Source: Gordonia desulfuricans NBRC 100010 (lineage in GTDB: Bacteria > Actinomycetota > Actinomycetes > Mycobacteriales > Mycobacteriaceae). Taken from it: a DNA stretch of 33,231 nucleotides. The position numbers and the translations under genes were made by a program. The DNA lies in the NCBI RefSeq assembly GCF_001485495.1, contig NZ_BCNF01000102.1:1-33231 (forward strand), in the 5' to 3' direction. The notes under the pieces were generated by a model. It was not told the DNA's origin. It searched no databases and saw only the letters and a list, made by a program, of their open reading frames with translations. Every line of letters starts with the position of its first letter. Within the stretch, counting starts at the first letter, position 1. Positions 16,149-25,269 of this stretch are shown in pieces.

Positions 16149-16714
16149 TGCTCGGCCTCGCCGGTGGGGTCCGCTTCACCGGTGGTGTCCGGCGCACTCT
16201 GACCGGCGGCCGGCGGAAGCCGGTCGGGCCAGTCGGCCGGCACCGCGATGCCGCGCAGGCCCGCCGCCGCGGCCAGCGCCACGGACTCGTCACCGAACGG
16301 GTTGAGCCCGGGCCCCTTGGCCAGTGCGTGCGCGATCAGCACGTGCAGGCATTTCACCCGGTCGGGCATGCCGCCACCGGTGAAGTCGGTGCCCAGCGAT
16401 TCGATCGCATCGCGCTCGGCCAGATAGTCCTCGTGGGCGCGGCGGTAGTCGGCGGCCAGCTGCGGGTCGGTGGCCAGTCGCGCTGTCATCTCCTTCATCA
16501 CCCCGGCCGATTCCTGTCGGCTGGCCTCGGCGGTCAGCCGCGGGTCGGTGAGGTAGTACAGCGTGGGGAACGGGGTGCCGTCCGGAAGGCGGGGCCGGGT
16601 CTTGATGACCGCGGGAAGCCCGTCGGGGGTGCGGTAGCTGACCTCGATCACGCCGCGGGGCTCACGCCCGAGCTGGGCGGTCACCACTGCCAGATCGTCC
16701 TCGGAGATGCTCAC
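16145..16714 (-). CDS. DUF501 domain protein (Rv1025-like)
   Basis: A 189-aa cytoplasmic protein with the DUF501 core. Recognisable blocks are REPRGVIEVSYRTPDGLPAVIKT, FPTLYYLTDPRL and GGGMPDRVKCLHVLIAHALAKG, the last being the best-conserved stretch with an invariant-looking cysteine and histidines. The C-terminal 30 residues are low-complexity. Its biochemical function is unknown. In mycobacteria it always lies between ftsB and ppx, as here. GTG start. A possible internal promoter (TAGTGT about 9 nt upstream of the GTG) is weakly supported. Confidence 0.9.
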   Translation of the reverse strand: MSISEDDLAVVTAQLGREPRGVIEVSYRTPDGLPAVIKTRPRLPDGTPFPTLYYLTDPRLTAEASRQESAGVMKEMTARLATDPQLAADYRRAHEDYLAERDAIESLGTDFTGGGMPDRVKCLHVLIAHALAKGPGLNPFGDESVALAAAAGLRGIAVPADWPDRLPPAAGQSAPDTTGEADPTGEAEQ

Positions 16715-16765
16715 GGATGCACAACACTAGTCGGTGCCGCCATCGTGGTCACGTCGGTCCGCCCC

Positions 16766-17422
16766 TCACTCGGGTGGCGTGGCGACGGTCTCCCACAAAT
16801 TGGTGTACCAGGGGTTGTGCGCATGCTCCTCGGCGCGCTTCTGCGCGGCCTCCCGCTCGGCGTCACCGGGATACATCATCACCAGCGGGGTCTCCCCCGG
16901 GCGGACGAACTGAAGGCGTTCGCGCGCCTGGGCCTCCACATAGGCGGGATCGCCCTGCTCGTTGACCTTCTGCTGGTAGTAGGCGACCTGCTCGCGCAGC
17001 TTCGCATTCGATGCGGCGAGCTGCTCGGCCTCGGAGTGGCCCGCATAGTAGTTGCGCAGCGGTACCGCGAGGGTCACCGCGACGAAGGCCACCACCACGA
17101 CGGTGACGACGAGGACCAGCGCGAGGGGGCGTTTGCTGTCGAGTCCGCGCACGCGGTCGACCAGTGAGGGGCGTGGTCGCCGAGCACGGGATGTGGCCAG
17201 ACGTGACCGCTGCGGACGCGGTGCGAGGACCTCGTCGGGATCGATGCCGTCGACGACGTCGAGGTCGGACTCGTGGATCTCCTGCTCGCCGGTCTCGATC
17301 ACCGAGACCACGGGGCGGCGGGAGGGTTCGGCATGACGACGAGGGGCGCGTCGGGCACGCTCGGTGGATCGTGTGTCACGAACCGACCCGCCTGCCCGTC
17401 GTCGCCCCTCGCGTTGTGCCAT
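16766..17422 (-). CDS. ftsB: FtsB/DivIC-family septum formation initiator
   Basis: A 218-aa bitopic membrane protein. An Arg-rich cytoplasmic tail of about 90 residues, including an acidic patch HESDLDVVDGIDPDEV, precedes one membrane segment (about 99-123, LALVLVVTVVVVAFVAVTLA). A periplasmic coiled coil follows (EAEQLAASNAKLREQVAYYQ), then the family block YVEAQARERLQFVRPGETPL. FtsB bridges FtsL and FtsQ in the divisome. The long N-terminal tail is normal for actinobacteria. The ATG is 13 nt after the eno stop and has no Shine-Dalgarno, so it probably depends on translation from eno. Confidence 0.9.
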   Translation of the reverse strand: MAQREGRRRAGGSVRDTRSTERARRAPRRHAEPSRRPVVSVIETGEQEIHESDLDVVDGIDPDEVLAPRPQRSRLATSRARRPRPSLVDRVRGLDSKRPLALVLVVTVVVVAFVAVTLAVPLRNYYAGHSEAEQLAASNAKLREQVAYYQQKVNEQGDPAYVEAQARERLQFVRPGETPLVMMYPGDAEREAAQKRAEEHAHNPWYTNLWETVATPPE

Positions 17423-17435
17423 GGGTTCTAGCTAA

Positions 17436-18773
<1,338 letters not shown>

Positions 18774-18814
18774 TCAAAGCCTAGGGCATGACGGCGCGGC
18801 GGTCCCGTCGGCAT

Positions 18815-18830
18815 GTGACCTGGTGGTCAC
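18815..18830. promoter_or_regulatory. Perfect inverted repeat GTGACC-TGGT-GGTCAC upstream of eno
   Basis: Six-base arms with a 4-nt spacer, about 95 nt ahead of the eno start. It may be a regulator site. It resembles a CRP/GlxR half-site pair, but the spacing between TGTGA and TCACC is eight bases instead of six. Confidence 0.35.
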
Positions 18831-18834
18831 CGCC

Positions 18835-18879
18835 CGTCCCCGACACGCCGTCAGGTCTCGTGACCGGGCGTCGGGGACG
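18835..18879 (-). terminator. Hairpin after lpqU
   Basis: CGTCCCCGAC (18835-18844) and GTCGGGGACG (18870-18879) are a perfect 10-bp inverted repeat immediately after the lpqU stop on the minus strand. The loop is 25 nt and no U-tract follows, which is common for actinobacterial terminators. It would separate lpqU from eno transcription. Confidence 0.55.
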
Positions 18880-18880
18880 C

Positions 18881-19642
18881 TCAGAATCGGACGTTCACCG
18901 AGTAGGCGTTGGCATGATCGCGCACGTCGAGAACGTAGGACATCGAGTTGTTGTAGACCATGACGGCCTTCTCCCATCCCTGCGCGGTGGTCATGTCCCC
19001 GCCGGAGGAGACGCACAGGTACCGGGCCGCCGACAGCGCGGCGTCGTCGATGTTGTCGGGATCGGCCTTGCCGTCCCCGTTGGCGTCGACGCCGTACCGC
19101 TGCCAGGTCTCCGGGATGAACTGGAAGGGGCCCATCGCACGGTCATGGGTGGTGTCGCCGTCGAGCTTTCCGCGGTCGGTGTCGGGGATCTCCAGGTTGC
19201 CGCGGGTGCCGTCGAGCGGGACACCGCGGATCGCCGGCGACACGTCACCGTTGTCGGCGACCTTCGCACCACGGTAGGTGCCGTGTTTGCTCTCCACCCC
19301 GGCGATCCCGGCGAGCGTGGTCCAGCCGATCCCGCATTCGGGGTGCTGCTGACGCTGGATCTCGGCGGCATTGCCGTATGCCTCCAGGGACACCAGCGGT
19401 ATCCCGGTGCCCTCGGAGATCGGTTCGGCCCAGGCCCGCATCAGTTCCGCGGTACGGCCCGGGGAGTTGATGTCGATGTAGGGCTGCGGCACTCCCATCG
19501 CGGGCGGGATGCCGTCGGGGATGTCGGGCCGCTCGTTGGACGGCAGGTCCAGGCAGCTGGTCAGGGTGATCGATCCGACCACTCCGGTCACCGCCATCAG
19601 GACCGCTCGACGGATCCGACGTTCTCCCCTACCCGAACGCAC
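18881..19642 (-). CDS. lpqU: Lytic transglycosylase-type lipoprotein LpqU
   Basis: A 253-aa secreted lipoprotein with a lytic murein transglycosylase domain. A basic N-terminus and hydrophobic stretch (AVLMAVTGVVGSITLTSC) end in the lipobox LTSC, with the cysteine lipidated near residue 26. The catalytic region contains GIAGVESKHGTY with the likely acid/base glutamate, and the later block AMGPFQFIPETWQRYGVDANG is characteristic. It cuts peptidoglycan glycan strands. The GTG at 19642 is chosen because AAAGGTGA lies about 7 nt upstream and it gives a normal signal peptide. An in-frame ATG at 19693 would lengthen the n-region unusually. Synteny with Rv1022 supports the name. Confidence 0.9.
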   Translation of the reverse strand: MRSGRGERRIRRAVLMAVTGVVGSITLTSCLDLPSNERPDIPDGIPPAMGVPQPYIDINSPGRTAELMRAWAEPISEGTGIPLVSLEAYGNAAEIQRQQHPECGIGWTTLAGIAGVESKHGTYRGAKVADNGDVSPAIRGVPLDGTRGNLEIPDTDRGKLDGDTTHDRAMGPFQFIPETWQRYGVDANGDGKADPDNIDDAALSAARYLCVSSGGDMTTAQGWEKAVMVYNNSMSYVLDVRDHANAYSVNVRF

Positions 19643-19708
19643 CCGTATCACCTTTCGACTCCGCCATCCGGACACCCGGACGCCGCACCACATGTCCCCG
19701 GAGTATCC

Positions 19709-19730
19709 GCCGGTCCACCCGTGGACCGGC
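19709..19730. promoter_or_regulatory. Perfect 10-bp-arm palindrome upstream of lpqU
   Basis: GCCGGTCCAC and GTGGACCGGC are separated by only CC. The 2-nt gap is too short for a good RNA loop, so a dimeric DNA-binding protein is more likely. It lies 67 nt ahead of the lpqU start, in the divergent lpqU-efe region. Confidence 0.5.
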
Positions 19731-19833
19731 ACAGCGACATACCTTCGCACATCCGGGGTGCCGGATCCCAAATCTTCCGGGTCGACGTAGACACAACTGT
19801 CCATCCCCCCCGGCGGTTCCCGGCGCACAGGAC

Positions 19834-19859
19834 TACTGTGATCGGTTAGCCTCACCACA
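19834..19859 (+). promoter_or_regulatory. Candidate IdeR/DtxR iron box overlapping the efe promoter
   Basis: The core GGTTAGCCTCACC (19844-19856) matches the 13-base core of the IdeR/DtxR consensus at 11 positions, and the 19-bp window 19841-19859 at about 13. It lies just downstream of a possible -10, TACTGT (19834-19839), so iron-loaded IdeR would sit on the transcription start. The match is good in the core but weak at the flanks. No clear -35 is seen. The remainder of 19731-19833 shows nothing I recognise. Confidence 0.55.
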
Positions 19860-19912
19860 CCATCCGCCCACTGTGGCGGTGTCGGCGGAGGCCGATAACC
19901 GAGAGAGCACGC

Positions 19913-20080
19913 ATGGACACGACCGTCACGGGCATCACGCCCCCGGTGTCCGCGACCGGGACCGCGGAATCCGTGCTGGCGCACACTCCGCGCGATTCTG
20001 ACATTTCCGGCGATTCGGGTGCGGCACAGCGTGGCCACCGAGTCGTCACCCCATTCGTAGGAAAAGCGGTGAACGCCTGA
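19913..20080 (+). CDS. 55-aa ORF translationally coupled to efeU
   Basis: The ATG at 19913, with GAGAGAG shortly upstream, opens a 55-codon frame (MDTTVTGITPPVSATGTAES...). It ends in TGA at 20078-20080, whose A is the first base of the efeU ATG. The peptide is rich in Thr, Ser, Gly and Pro, with no membrane segment, signal peptide or cysteine. I recognise no family. It could be a leader ORF that brings ribosomes to efeU, whose own ribosome site is poor (GGTGA 8 nt upstream). Alternatively it is an unused frame. Iron control of the whole unit is expected from the box upstream. Confidence 0.5.
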   Translation: MDTTVTGITPPVSATGTAESVLAHTPRDSDISGDSGAAQRGHRVVTPFVGKAVNA

Positions 20081-21792
20081 TGCTGGCCACCTTCATCATC
20101 GGACTGCGCGAAGGGCTCGAAGCCGCCTTGATCGTCGGCATCATCGCCGCCTTCCTGCGCCGCCAGAACCGCACCGACGCCTTGCGCTGGATGTGGATCG
20201 GCGTGGGTGTCGCGATCACGATCTGCGTCGCCGTCGCCGTCGGACTCGAGATCCTGTCCCGGGATCTCCCGCAGCGCCAGCAGGAGATGCTGGAAACGGT
20301 GATCGGCGTCGTCGCGGTCGCGATGGTCACCTACATGATCGTCTGGATGCGCAGGCACGCACGCGATCTCAAGGGCGATCTCGAATCCGCGGCGGCGGAG
20401 GCGATGGATGACGGGTCGGCCATTGCGTTCGCCGTGATGGCATTCCTGGCGGTCCTGCGCGAGGGCCTGGAGACCTCGGTCTTCCTCGTGGCCGCCTTCA
20501 ACTCGTCGCAGAACGCGTTGCCGTCGGCGACCGGTGCGGTGCTCGGGATCGCGGTGTCGGTGGCGTTGGGCTACGGCATCTACCGCGGCGGTGTGCGGAT
20601 CAACCTGTCGCGCTTCTTCACCGTCACCGGCGCACTGCTCGCCCTGGTCGCCGCCGGACTGGTGATGACCGCGCTGCGCACCGCCCACGAGGCGGGCTGG
20701 CTCGACGTGGGCCAGCAGCAGGTCGTCGACCTCACCTGGCTGGTCCGTCCCGGCACCGTGCAGGCATCTCTGATCACCGGCGTCCTGGGTATCCCCACCA
20801 AACCCGTCCTGATCGAGGTCCTCGGGTGGGCGATCTACCTCGTCGTGGTCGGCACCGTGGTGCTCTGGCCGGCGAGCCGCCCCTTCCCGCGCCGCGCGGT
20901 CGGTCTGGTGACCGCGACGCTGGCCGGACTGTCGGCGATCGCCGCCCTCGTCACCTTCCTCACCGCACCCGTGGCACCCGACGGCGCCGGCACGCGCACC
21001 CTCGACGCCGCGATCACCACCGCCCCGCAGACCAGCGGCATCCTCACCGGCCTGACCGCCCACGCCCCCGAGCACGTGGCCGTCACCCTCGACTCCACCA
21101 CCGTCGACTCCACCGACGCGGCCACGGGGAACGCCGGGGACACCGCGACCGGGTCGCTGACCACCGACGGTGTGACCACCGCGCTGCCGGCGATGACCGG
21201 TGGCGCCACCACCCCGGTCGGCACCATCGCCGCGCCCACCTATCACCAGGTGGTCGTTCCCGACCTGCCGATCGAACAGATCGTCCCCGGGGCCCCGCAA
21301 CGGGTGACTCTGCCGCAGATCGCCGCGGCCAACGGCGGCCGGCTGCCGGTGGGTCTCGATCCCCGCAAGTTCGGCGACACCGCACCGGTGATCTATGCGG
21401 TCAGTGCCGACGTCACCGTCTCGGTGGACCCGGACTTCGCCACTCCCCTCGCCACCGAGGTGACCTATGCGGTGACCGCCACGGTCACCCCGGCCGCCGG
21501 TGCGGCGGCAGTCCTCGGCAAGGTCGCCACGTTCACCGCCATACATCAGGCCACCGCGGCCGATCTCGCGTCCGTCGAGGATGCCAGAGACCAACAGCAA
21601 GCCCACGATTCACGGGCCGTGACCATCCCGGTCACGCTCGTGGTGATCGCCGCGGTACTTGCTGCCGCCGCAGCGATCCTGCTGTGGCCGCGTCGTCGTC
21701 CGGACACACCGGCCGATCCGGGGACCCCGGTCCCCAAACCCGAAACCGCCGTCACCGAGCGGCCGTTCGAGAAAAAGGAGAACACCCGATGA
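20080..21792 (+). CDS. efeU: EfeU/FTR1-family iron permease with long extracytoplasmic extension
   Basis: A 570-aa membrane permease. The first about 290 residues are the FTR1-type permease, with the two iron-binding REGLE motifs (GLREGLEAALIVG near residue 9 and LREGLETSVF near residue 128) and seven hydrophobic helices. Then comes about 230 residues of Thr/Ala-rich, probably external sequence (STTVDSTDAATGN...), and a last membrane helix (VTLVVIAAVLAAAAAILLW) with a charged tail. E. coli EfeU is only about 276 aa, so the second half is an added domain, which I believe is not rare in actinobacteria. It transports iron supplied by EfeO. Stop overlaps efeO by ATGA. Confidence 0.93.
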   Translation: MLATFIIGLREGLEAALIVGIIAAFLRRQNRTDALRWMWIGVGVAITICVAVAVGLEILSRDLPQRQQEMLETVIGVVAVAMVTYMIVWMRRHARDLKGDLESAAAEAMDDGSAIAFAVMAFLAVLREGLETSVFLVAAFNSSQNALPSATGAVLGIAVSVALGYGIYRGGVRINLSRFFTVTGALLALVAAGLVMTALRTAHEAGWLDVGQQQVVDLTWLVRPGTVQASLITGVLGIPTKPVLIEVLGWAIYLVVVGTVVLWPASRPFPRRAVGLVTATLAGLSAIAALVTFLTAPVAPDGAGTRTLDAAITTAPQTSGILTGLTAHAPEHVAVTLDSTTVDSTDAATGNAGDTATGSLTTDGVTTALPAMTGGATTPVGTIAAPTYHQVVVPDLPIEQIVPGAPQRVTLPQIAAANGGRLPVGLDPRKFGDTAPVIYAVSADVTVSVDPDFATPLATEVTYAVTATVTPAAGAAAVLGKVATFTAIHQATAADLASVEDARDQQQAHDSRAVTIPVTLVVIAAVLAAAAAILLWPRRRPDTPADPGTPVPKPETAVTERPFEKKENTR

Positions 21793-22979
21793 GGGCACGC
21801 CGAGTTGTCGCCGTAGGGGCGACCGCAGTGGCCATCGTAGGTATCGCCGCGTGTAGCAGCGACGACGACAGCTCGTCGTCGGGCGACACCAAGACGGTCA
21901 AGGTCGAGATGACCAACGACGGCTGCAAGGTGACCCCGGACAAGGTCGACGCCGGAGCCATCACCTTCGAGATCTCCAACACCGACGCCGCCGCCGTCAG
22001 CGAGGTCGAGCTGCTCAAGGACGGCAAGATCCTCGCCGAGCGCGAGAACATCGCCCCCGGTATGACCGCCACCTCCTTCTCCCACAAGCTCGACGGCGGC
22101 GAATACCAGATCTACTGCCCCGGCGCGACCAACGAGAAGACCACCTTCACCGTGTCCGGCCAGGCCGTGCAGGCCACCGGCACCGTCGCCGATCAGCTCG
22201 CCGCCGCGGCGAACGAATACAAGCAGTACGTCATCACCCAGGTCAACGGACTGACCGATGCCACCACCGTGCTCGTCGATGCGGTCAAGGCCGGCGACGT
22301 CGCCGCCGCCAAGGACGCCTACATCAAGGCCCGCCCCTATTACGAGCGCATCGAGCCGATCGCAGGCGCCTTCTGCGCCAACGGAGCCGAGGACTGCTCG
22401 GACAACAATGCCGTCAACCTCGACGTCGCGATCGACGCCCGCCCCGACGCCCTCGGCCCCACCGACAAGTGGACCGGTTTCCACGTGCTGGAGAAGCAGC
22501 TGTGGGAGGCCGGCAACCTCGACGGCATGACCCCGGTCGCCGAACAGTTGCTGACCAACGTCAAAGAACTGCAGCAGCTGGTCAACGAGCCGACCTTCGA
22601 GGTCAAGCCCGCCGACATCATCAACGGCGCAGGCGATCTCCTCGACGAGGTGTCCACCAGCAAGCTGACCGGCGAGGAGGAGGCGTACTCGCACATCGAC
22701 TTCGTCGACATGTACGCCAACATCGAGGGCAGCCAGCAGGCGTTCGCCATCGTCAAGCCGGCGCTCAACCAGATCGACCCGCAGCTGACCACCACCATCC
22801 AGCAGGCCTTCGACAAGGTCACCGAGCTCATCGACTCCTTCCGGGATCCCAACGGTCCCGGCGGATTCAAGAGCTTCGACCAGGTGTCGCCGGAGCAGAA
22901 GCGTGAGATGGCCGCCGCCATCATCGCCGTCAAGGACCCGCTCTCGCAGGCCGGCGGCAAGATCGCGGCCGCGAGCTGA
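21789..22979 (+). CDS. efeO: EfeO iron-uptake lipoprotein (cupredoxin plus M75 domain)
   Basis: A 396-aa lipoprotein. The signal peptide ends in the lipobox IAAC (VAVGATAVAIVGIAAC), followed by a Ser/Asp-rich linker. Residues about 35-120 form a cupredoxin-like domain (VKVEMTNDGCKVTPD... GEYQIYCPG). The rest is the M75/imelysin-like domain with the HxxE metal motif in GFHVLEKQLW. EfeO binds iron outside the membrane and hands it to EfeU. The frame is open further upstream, but the ATG at 21789 overlapping the efeU stop gives the signal peptide directly. It leads to efeB after 34 nt. Confidence 0.95.
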   Translation: MRARRVVAVGATAVAIVGIAACSSDDDSSSSGDTKTVKVEMTNDGCKVTPDKVDAGAITFEISNTDAAAVSEVELLKDGKILAERENIAPGMTATSFSHKLDGGEYQIYCPGATNEKTTFTVSGQAVQATGTVADQLAAAANEYKQYVITQVNGLTDATTVLVDAVKAGDVAAAKDAYIKARPYYERIEPIAGAFCANGAEDCSDNNAVNLDVAIDARPDALGPTDKWTGFHVLEKQLWEAGNLDGMTPVAEQLLTNVKELQQLVNEPTFEVKPADIINGAGDLLDEVSTSKLTGEEEAYSHIDFVDMYANIEGSQQAFAIVKPALNQIDPQLTTTIQQAFDKVTELIDSFRDPNGPGGFKSFDQVSPEQKREMAAAIIAVKDPLSQAGGKIAAAS

Positions 22980-23013
22980 CCCGACACCGACCCCCTTCGC
23001 CGAGAGAACTCCC

Positions 23014-24309
23014 ATGAGCACCACCGACACGCCAGAAACCCACCCCGAGCCCGACGGGCCACGGGTCGATCGTCGCCGTTTCCTCGCCGGCGTCGGCCTG
23101 GCCGGGGCAGGTCTGGCCGTCGGTGGTGCCGCGGGCGCCGGCATCGGCTATGCCGCGGCCTCCGGCGGCACCGACACCGACGCCGAGGTGGAGCCGTTCT
23201 ACGGCGAGCACCAGGCCGGAATCATCACCCGCCAGCAGAATTCACTGGTCTTCGCCGCCTTCGACCTCAAGGACTCGGCCACCGTGCCGTCGGTGCAGAC
23301 GATGCTCGCCCGGTGGGCGGCGGCGGCCAGCCTGCTCACGCAGGGCAAACCGGTCGGCCCCGTCGAGAGCCGCCCGATGACCCCGCCCGCCGACACCGGT
23401 GAGGCCTTCGACCTCGGCGCACACCGGCTGACCGTCACCGTCGGATTCGGTCCGACGTTCTTCGACGACCGGCTGGGCCTGCAGGACAAGCGTCCGGCCG
23501 CCCTGCAACCGTTGGGGCAGCTGGCCACCGACACCACCATCGACCCGACGATCAGCGGCGGCGACGTGTGCGTCCAGGCCTGCTCCGAGGATCCGCAGGT
23601 GGCCTTCCACGCGATCCGCAACCTCGCCCGCATCGGCCGCAACGTGGTGACGTTGCGCTGGCTGCAGGAGGGATTCGGACGCGCCTCGGCGACCAGTACC
23701 TCCCAGGTGACCCCCCGAAACCTGTTCGGGTTCAAGGACGGTACCGCCAACATCAAGGCCGAGGAGCCCGCCGTCGCCGGTGAATGGGTGTGGGTGGGCG
23801 ACGAGACCGACCAGGACTGGATGAAGGGCGGCAGCTACCTCGTCACCCGCAAGATCCGCATGCACATCGAGGCATGGGACTCCGACGACATCACCGACCA
23901 GGAACGGATCTTCGGGCGGGTCAAGGAGTCCGGCGCGCCGCTGTCCGGTGGCGACGAGTTCGCCACCCTCGACTTCACCGCGAAGACCGACGGGCAACCG
24001 GCCATCCACCCGTTCTCACACGTGCGCCTGGCCCACCCCGACAACAACGGCGGCGCCCAGATCCTGCGGCGCGGCTACAACTACACCGACGGCATCGACA
24101 CCCGCACCGGCACGCTGGCGGCGGGACTGTTCTTCATGGCCTACCAGAAGAACGCGCACGAGCAGTTCGTCCGAATCCAGAACAACCTCGCGCAGGACGC
24201 GATGAACGAGTACGTCTCCCCGATCTCGAGTTCCCTGTGGGCGATCGGCCCGGGGCTGTCCAAGATCGGCGACTGGTACGGCAAGACCATGCTGGGGAAC
24301 ACCCCGTAG
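23014..24309 (+). CDS. efeB: EfeB, Tat-exported Dyp-type heme peroxidase
   Basis: A 431-aa Dyp-type peroxidase. The N-terminal twin-arginine signal DRRRFLAGVGLAGAGLAVGG (about residues 23-42) exports it folded with heme. Dyp motifs are the distal GFKDGTANI with the catalytic aspartate, a histidine-containing segment HPFSHVRLAHP likely to hold the proximal heme ligand, and the arginine in ILRRGYNY. In EfeUOB it oxidises ferrous iron or extracts iron from heme. The ATG at 23014 is preceded by GAGAGA. It converges on the FGE gene with a 6-nt gap and no terminator. Confidence 0.96.
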   Translation: MSTTDTPETHPEPDGPRVDRRRFLAGVGLAGAGLAVGGAAGAGIGYAAASGGTDTDAEVEPFYGEHQAGIITRQQNSLVFAAFDLKDSATVPSVQTMLARWAAAASLLTQGKPVGPVESRPMTPPADTGEAFDLGAHRLTVTVGFGPTFFDDRLGLQDKRPAALQPLGQLATDTTIDPTISGGDVCVQACSEDPQVAFHAIRNLARIGRNVVTLRWLQEGFGRASATSTSQVTPRNLFGFKDGTANIKAEEPAVAGEWVWVGDETDQDWMKGGSYLVTRKIRMHIEAWDSDDITDQERIFGRVKESGAPLSGGDEFATLDFTAKTDGQPAIHPFSHVRLAHPDNNGGAQILRRGYNYTDGIDTRTGTLAAGLFFMAYQKNAHEQFVRIQNNLAQDAMNEYVSPISSSLWAIGPGLSKIGDWYGKTMLGNTP

Positions 24310-24315
24310 AACGGA

Positions 24316-25269
24316 TCAGGTCACCGATACCGTTGCCGCCGTACGGAATCCGATGTTTCCGGCCGAGGCGTCCGGCCCATTGTGCGAGCGAGCGGCCACC
24401 CGGTAGCGGCGACAGTAGGAGTCGTGACAGAGGTAACTGCCCCCGCGCAACACCCGGGCACTGCCACGGCGCGCTCCGGTCGGATCGGCCACCGGCGCCG
24501 CAGTCGGGTCCGTCCGGTAGGTGCGCACACCGAATCGGTCGGCGCACCACTCCCAGACGTTGCCCACCGCCTGGTAGAGCCCGTATCCGTTGGGGGCGAA
24601 CGACCGCGCCGGCATCGTTCCCACCACATCGTCCGGGGCGTCGGGGAAGGTGCCGCGAAAGATGTTGCACCGCATATCCCCTGCGCTCGGATACTCGTCA
24701 CCCCACGGGAACCGCGCGCCGTCGAGTCCGCCGCGGGCCGCGTACTCCCATTCCGCCTCGGTGGGCAGCCGACGGCCCGCCCACACGCAATACGCCTGTG
24801 CATCATGGTGGGAGACGTGGACGACGGGATGATCGCCGAGGCCGTCGAGAGTGCTCGCCGGCCCGAACGGCCGGTCCCATCGGGCACCGGGCACATCGGC
24901 CCACCACGGGACGCCCGGGACGCGGGCGGGTCGCACATCCGGGTCCCCGGACCGCACGGCCGACGCGAACACCGCGGACGACCCGAACCGTTCGGCATCG
25001 GTGACGTACCCGGTGTCGGCGACGAAGGCGGCGAACGCGGCATTGGTCACCGTGGTCACGTCGATGTCGAAACCCGACACCATGACCTCGTGGACGGGCA
25101 CCTCGCCGTCGGTGCGGTATCCCTCGTCGAAGGCATCGCCCATCCGGAACCGGCCCGCGGGTATCCGCACCGAGTCGATCCGGTGCGTTCCCATGCCGCC
25201 ACCGGTGTCCCGGTCGGCACTCCCCACGGGAGGGCCGCCGGGATCACGATCCGGATGGCAACAGCTCAC
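24316..25269 (-). CDS. Formylglycine-generating enzyme (FGE/SUMF1 family)
   Basis: A 317-aa FGE. It oxidises the cysteine of the C-x-P-x-R motif of type I sulfatases to formylglycine, using copper and oxygen. Diagnostic blocks are IPAGRFRMGD, VTNAAFAAFVADTGYVTDAE, RRLPTEAEWEYAARGG and GNVWEWCADRF. The catalytic copper-binding pair C281/C286 lies in LRGGSYLCHDSYCRRYR, with the same five-residue spacing as in the characterised Streptomyces enzyme, and GNIGFR ends the domain. Both cysteines mark it as a true FGE and not an EgtB- or PvdO-like relative. Its GTG start overlaps the cysNC stop in GTGA, so it is co-translated with sulfate activation genes. A cognate sulfatase is at 29078-30556. Confidence 0.95.
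   Translation of the reverse strand: MSCCHPDRDPGGPPVGSADRDTGGGMGTHRIDSVRIPAGRFRMGDAFDEGYRTDGEVPVHEVMVSGFDIDVTTVTNAAFAAFVADTGYVTDAERFGSSAVFASAVRSGDPDVRPARVPGVPWWADVPGARWDRPFGPASTLDGLGDHPVVHVSHHDAQAYCVWAGRRLPTEAEWEYAARGGLDGARFPWGDEYPSAGDMRCNIFRGTFPDAPDDVVGTMPARSFAPNGYGLYQAVGNVWEWCADRFGVRTYRTDPTAAPVADPTGARRGSARVLRGGSYLCHDSYCRRYRVAARSHNGPDASAGNIGFRTAATVSVT

Noticed and set aside
18815..18833. CRP/GlxR site TGTGA...TCACC before eno
   Set aside because: The spacing is eight bases, while the consensus needs six, and the right half lacks the final A.
19852..21606. A 584-codon open frame on the minus strand
   Set aside because: It is antisense to efeU, with a Gly/Arg/Asp-rich meaningless translation.
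20826..21788. Upstream extension of the efeO frame
   Set aside because: It lies inside efeU and reads as Arg-rich noise. The lipoprotein signal begins right at the ATG at 21789.
24310..24315. Terminator between the converging efeB and FGE genes
   Set aside because: The gap is 6 nt and no hairpin is seen. Similar tiny gaps occur at 15194 and 31321-31334.
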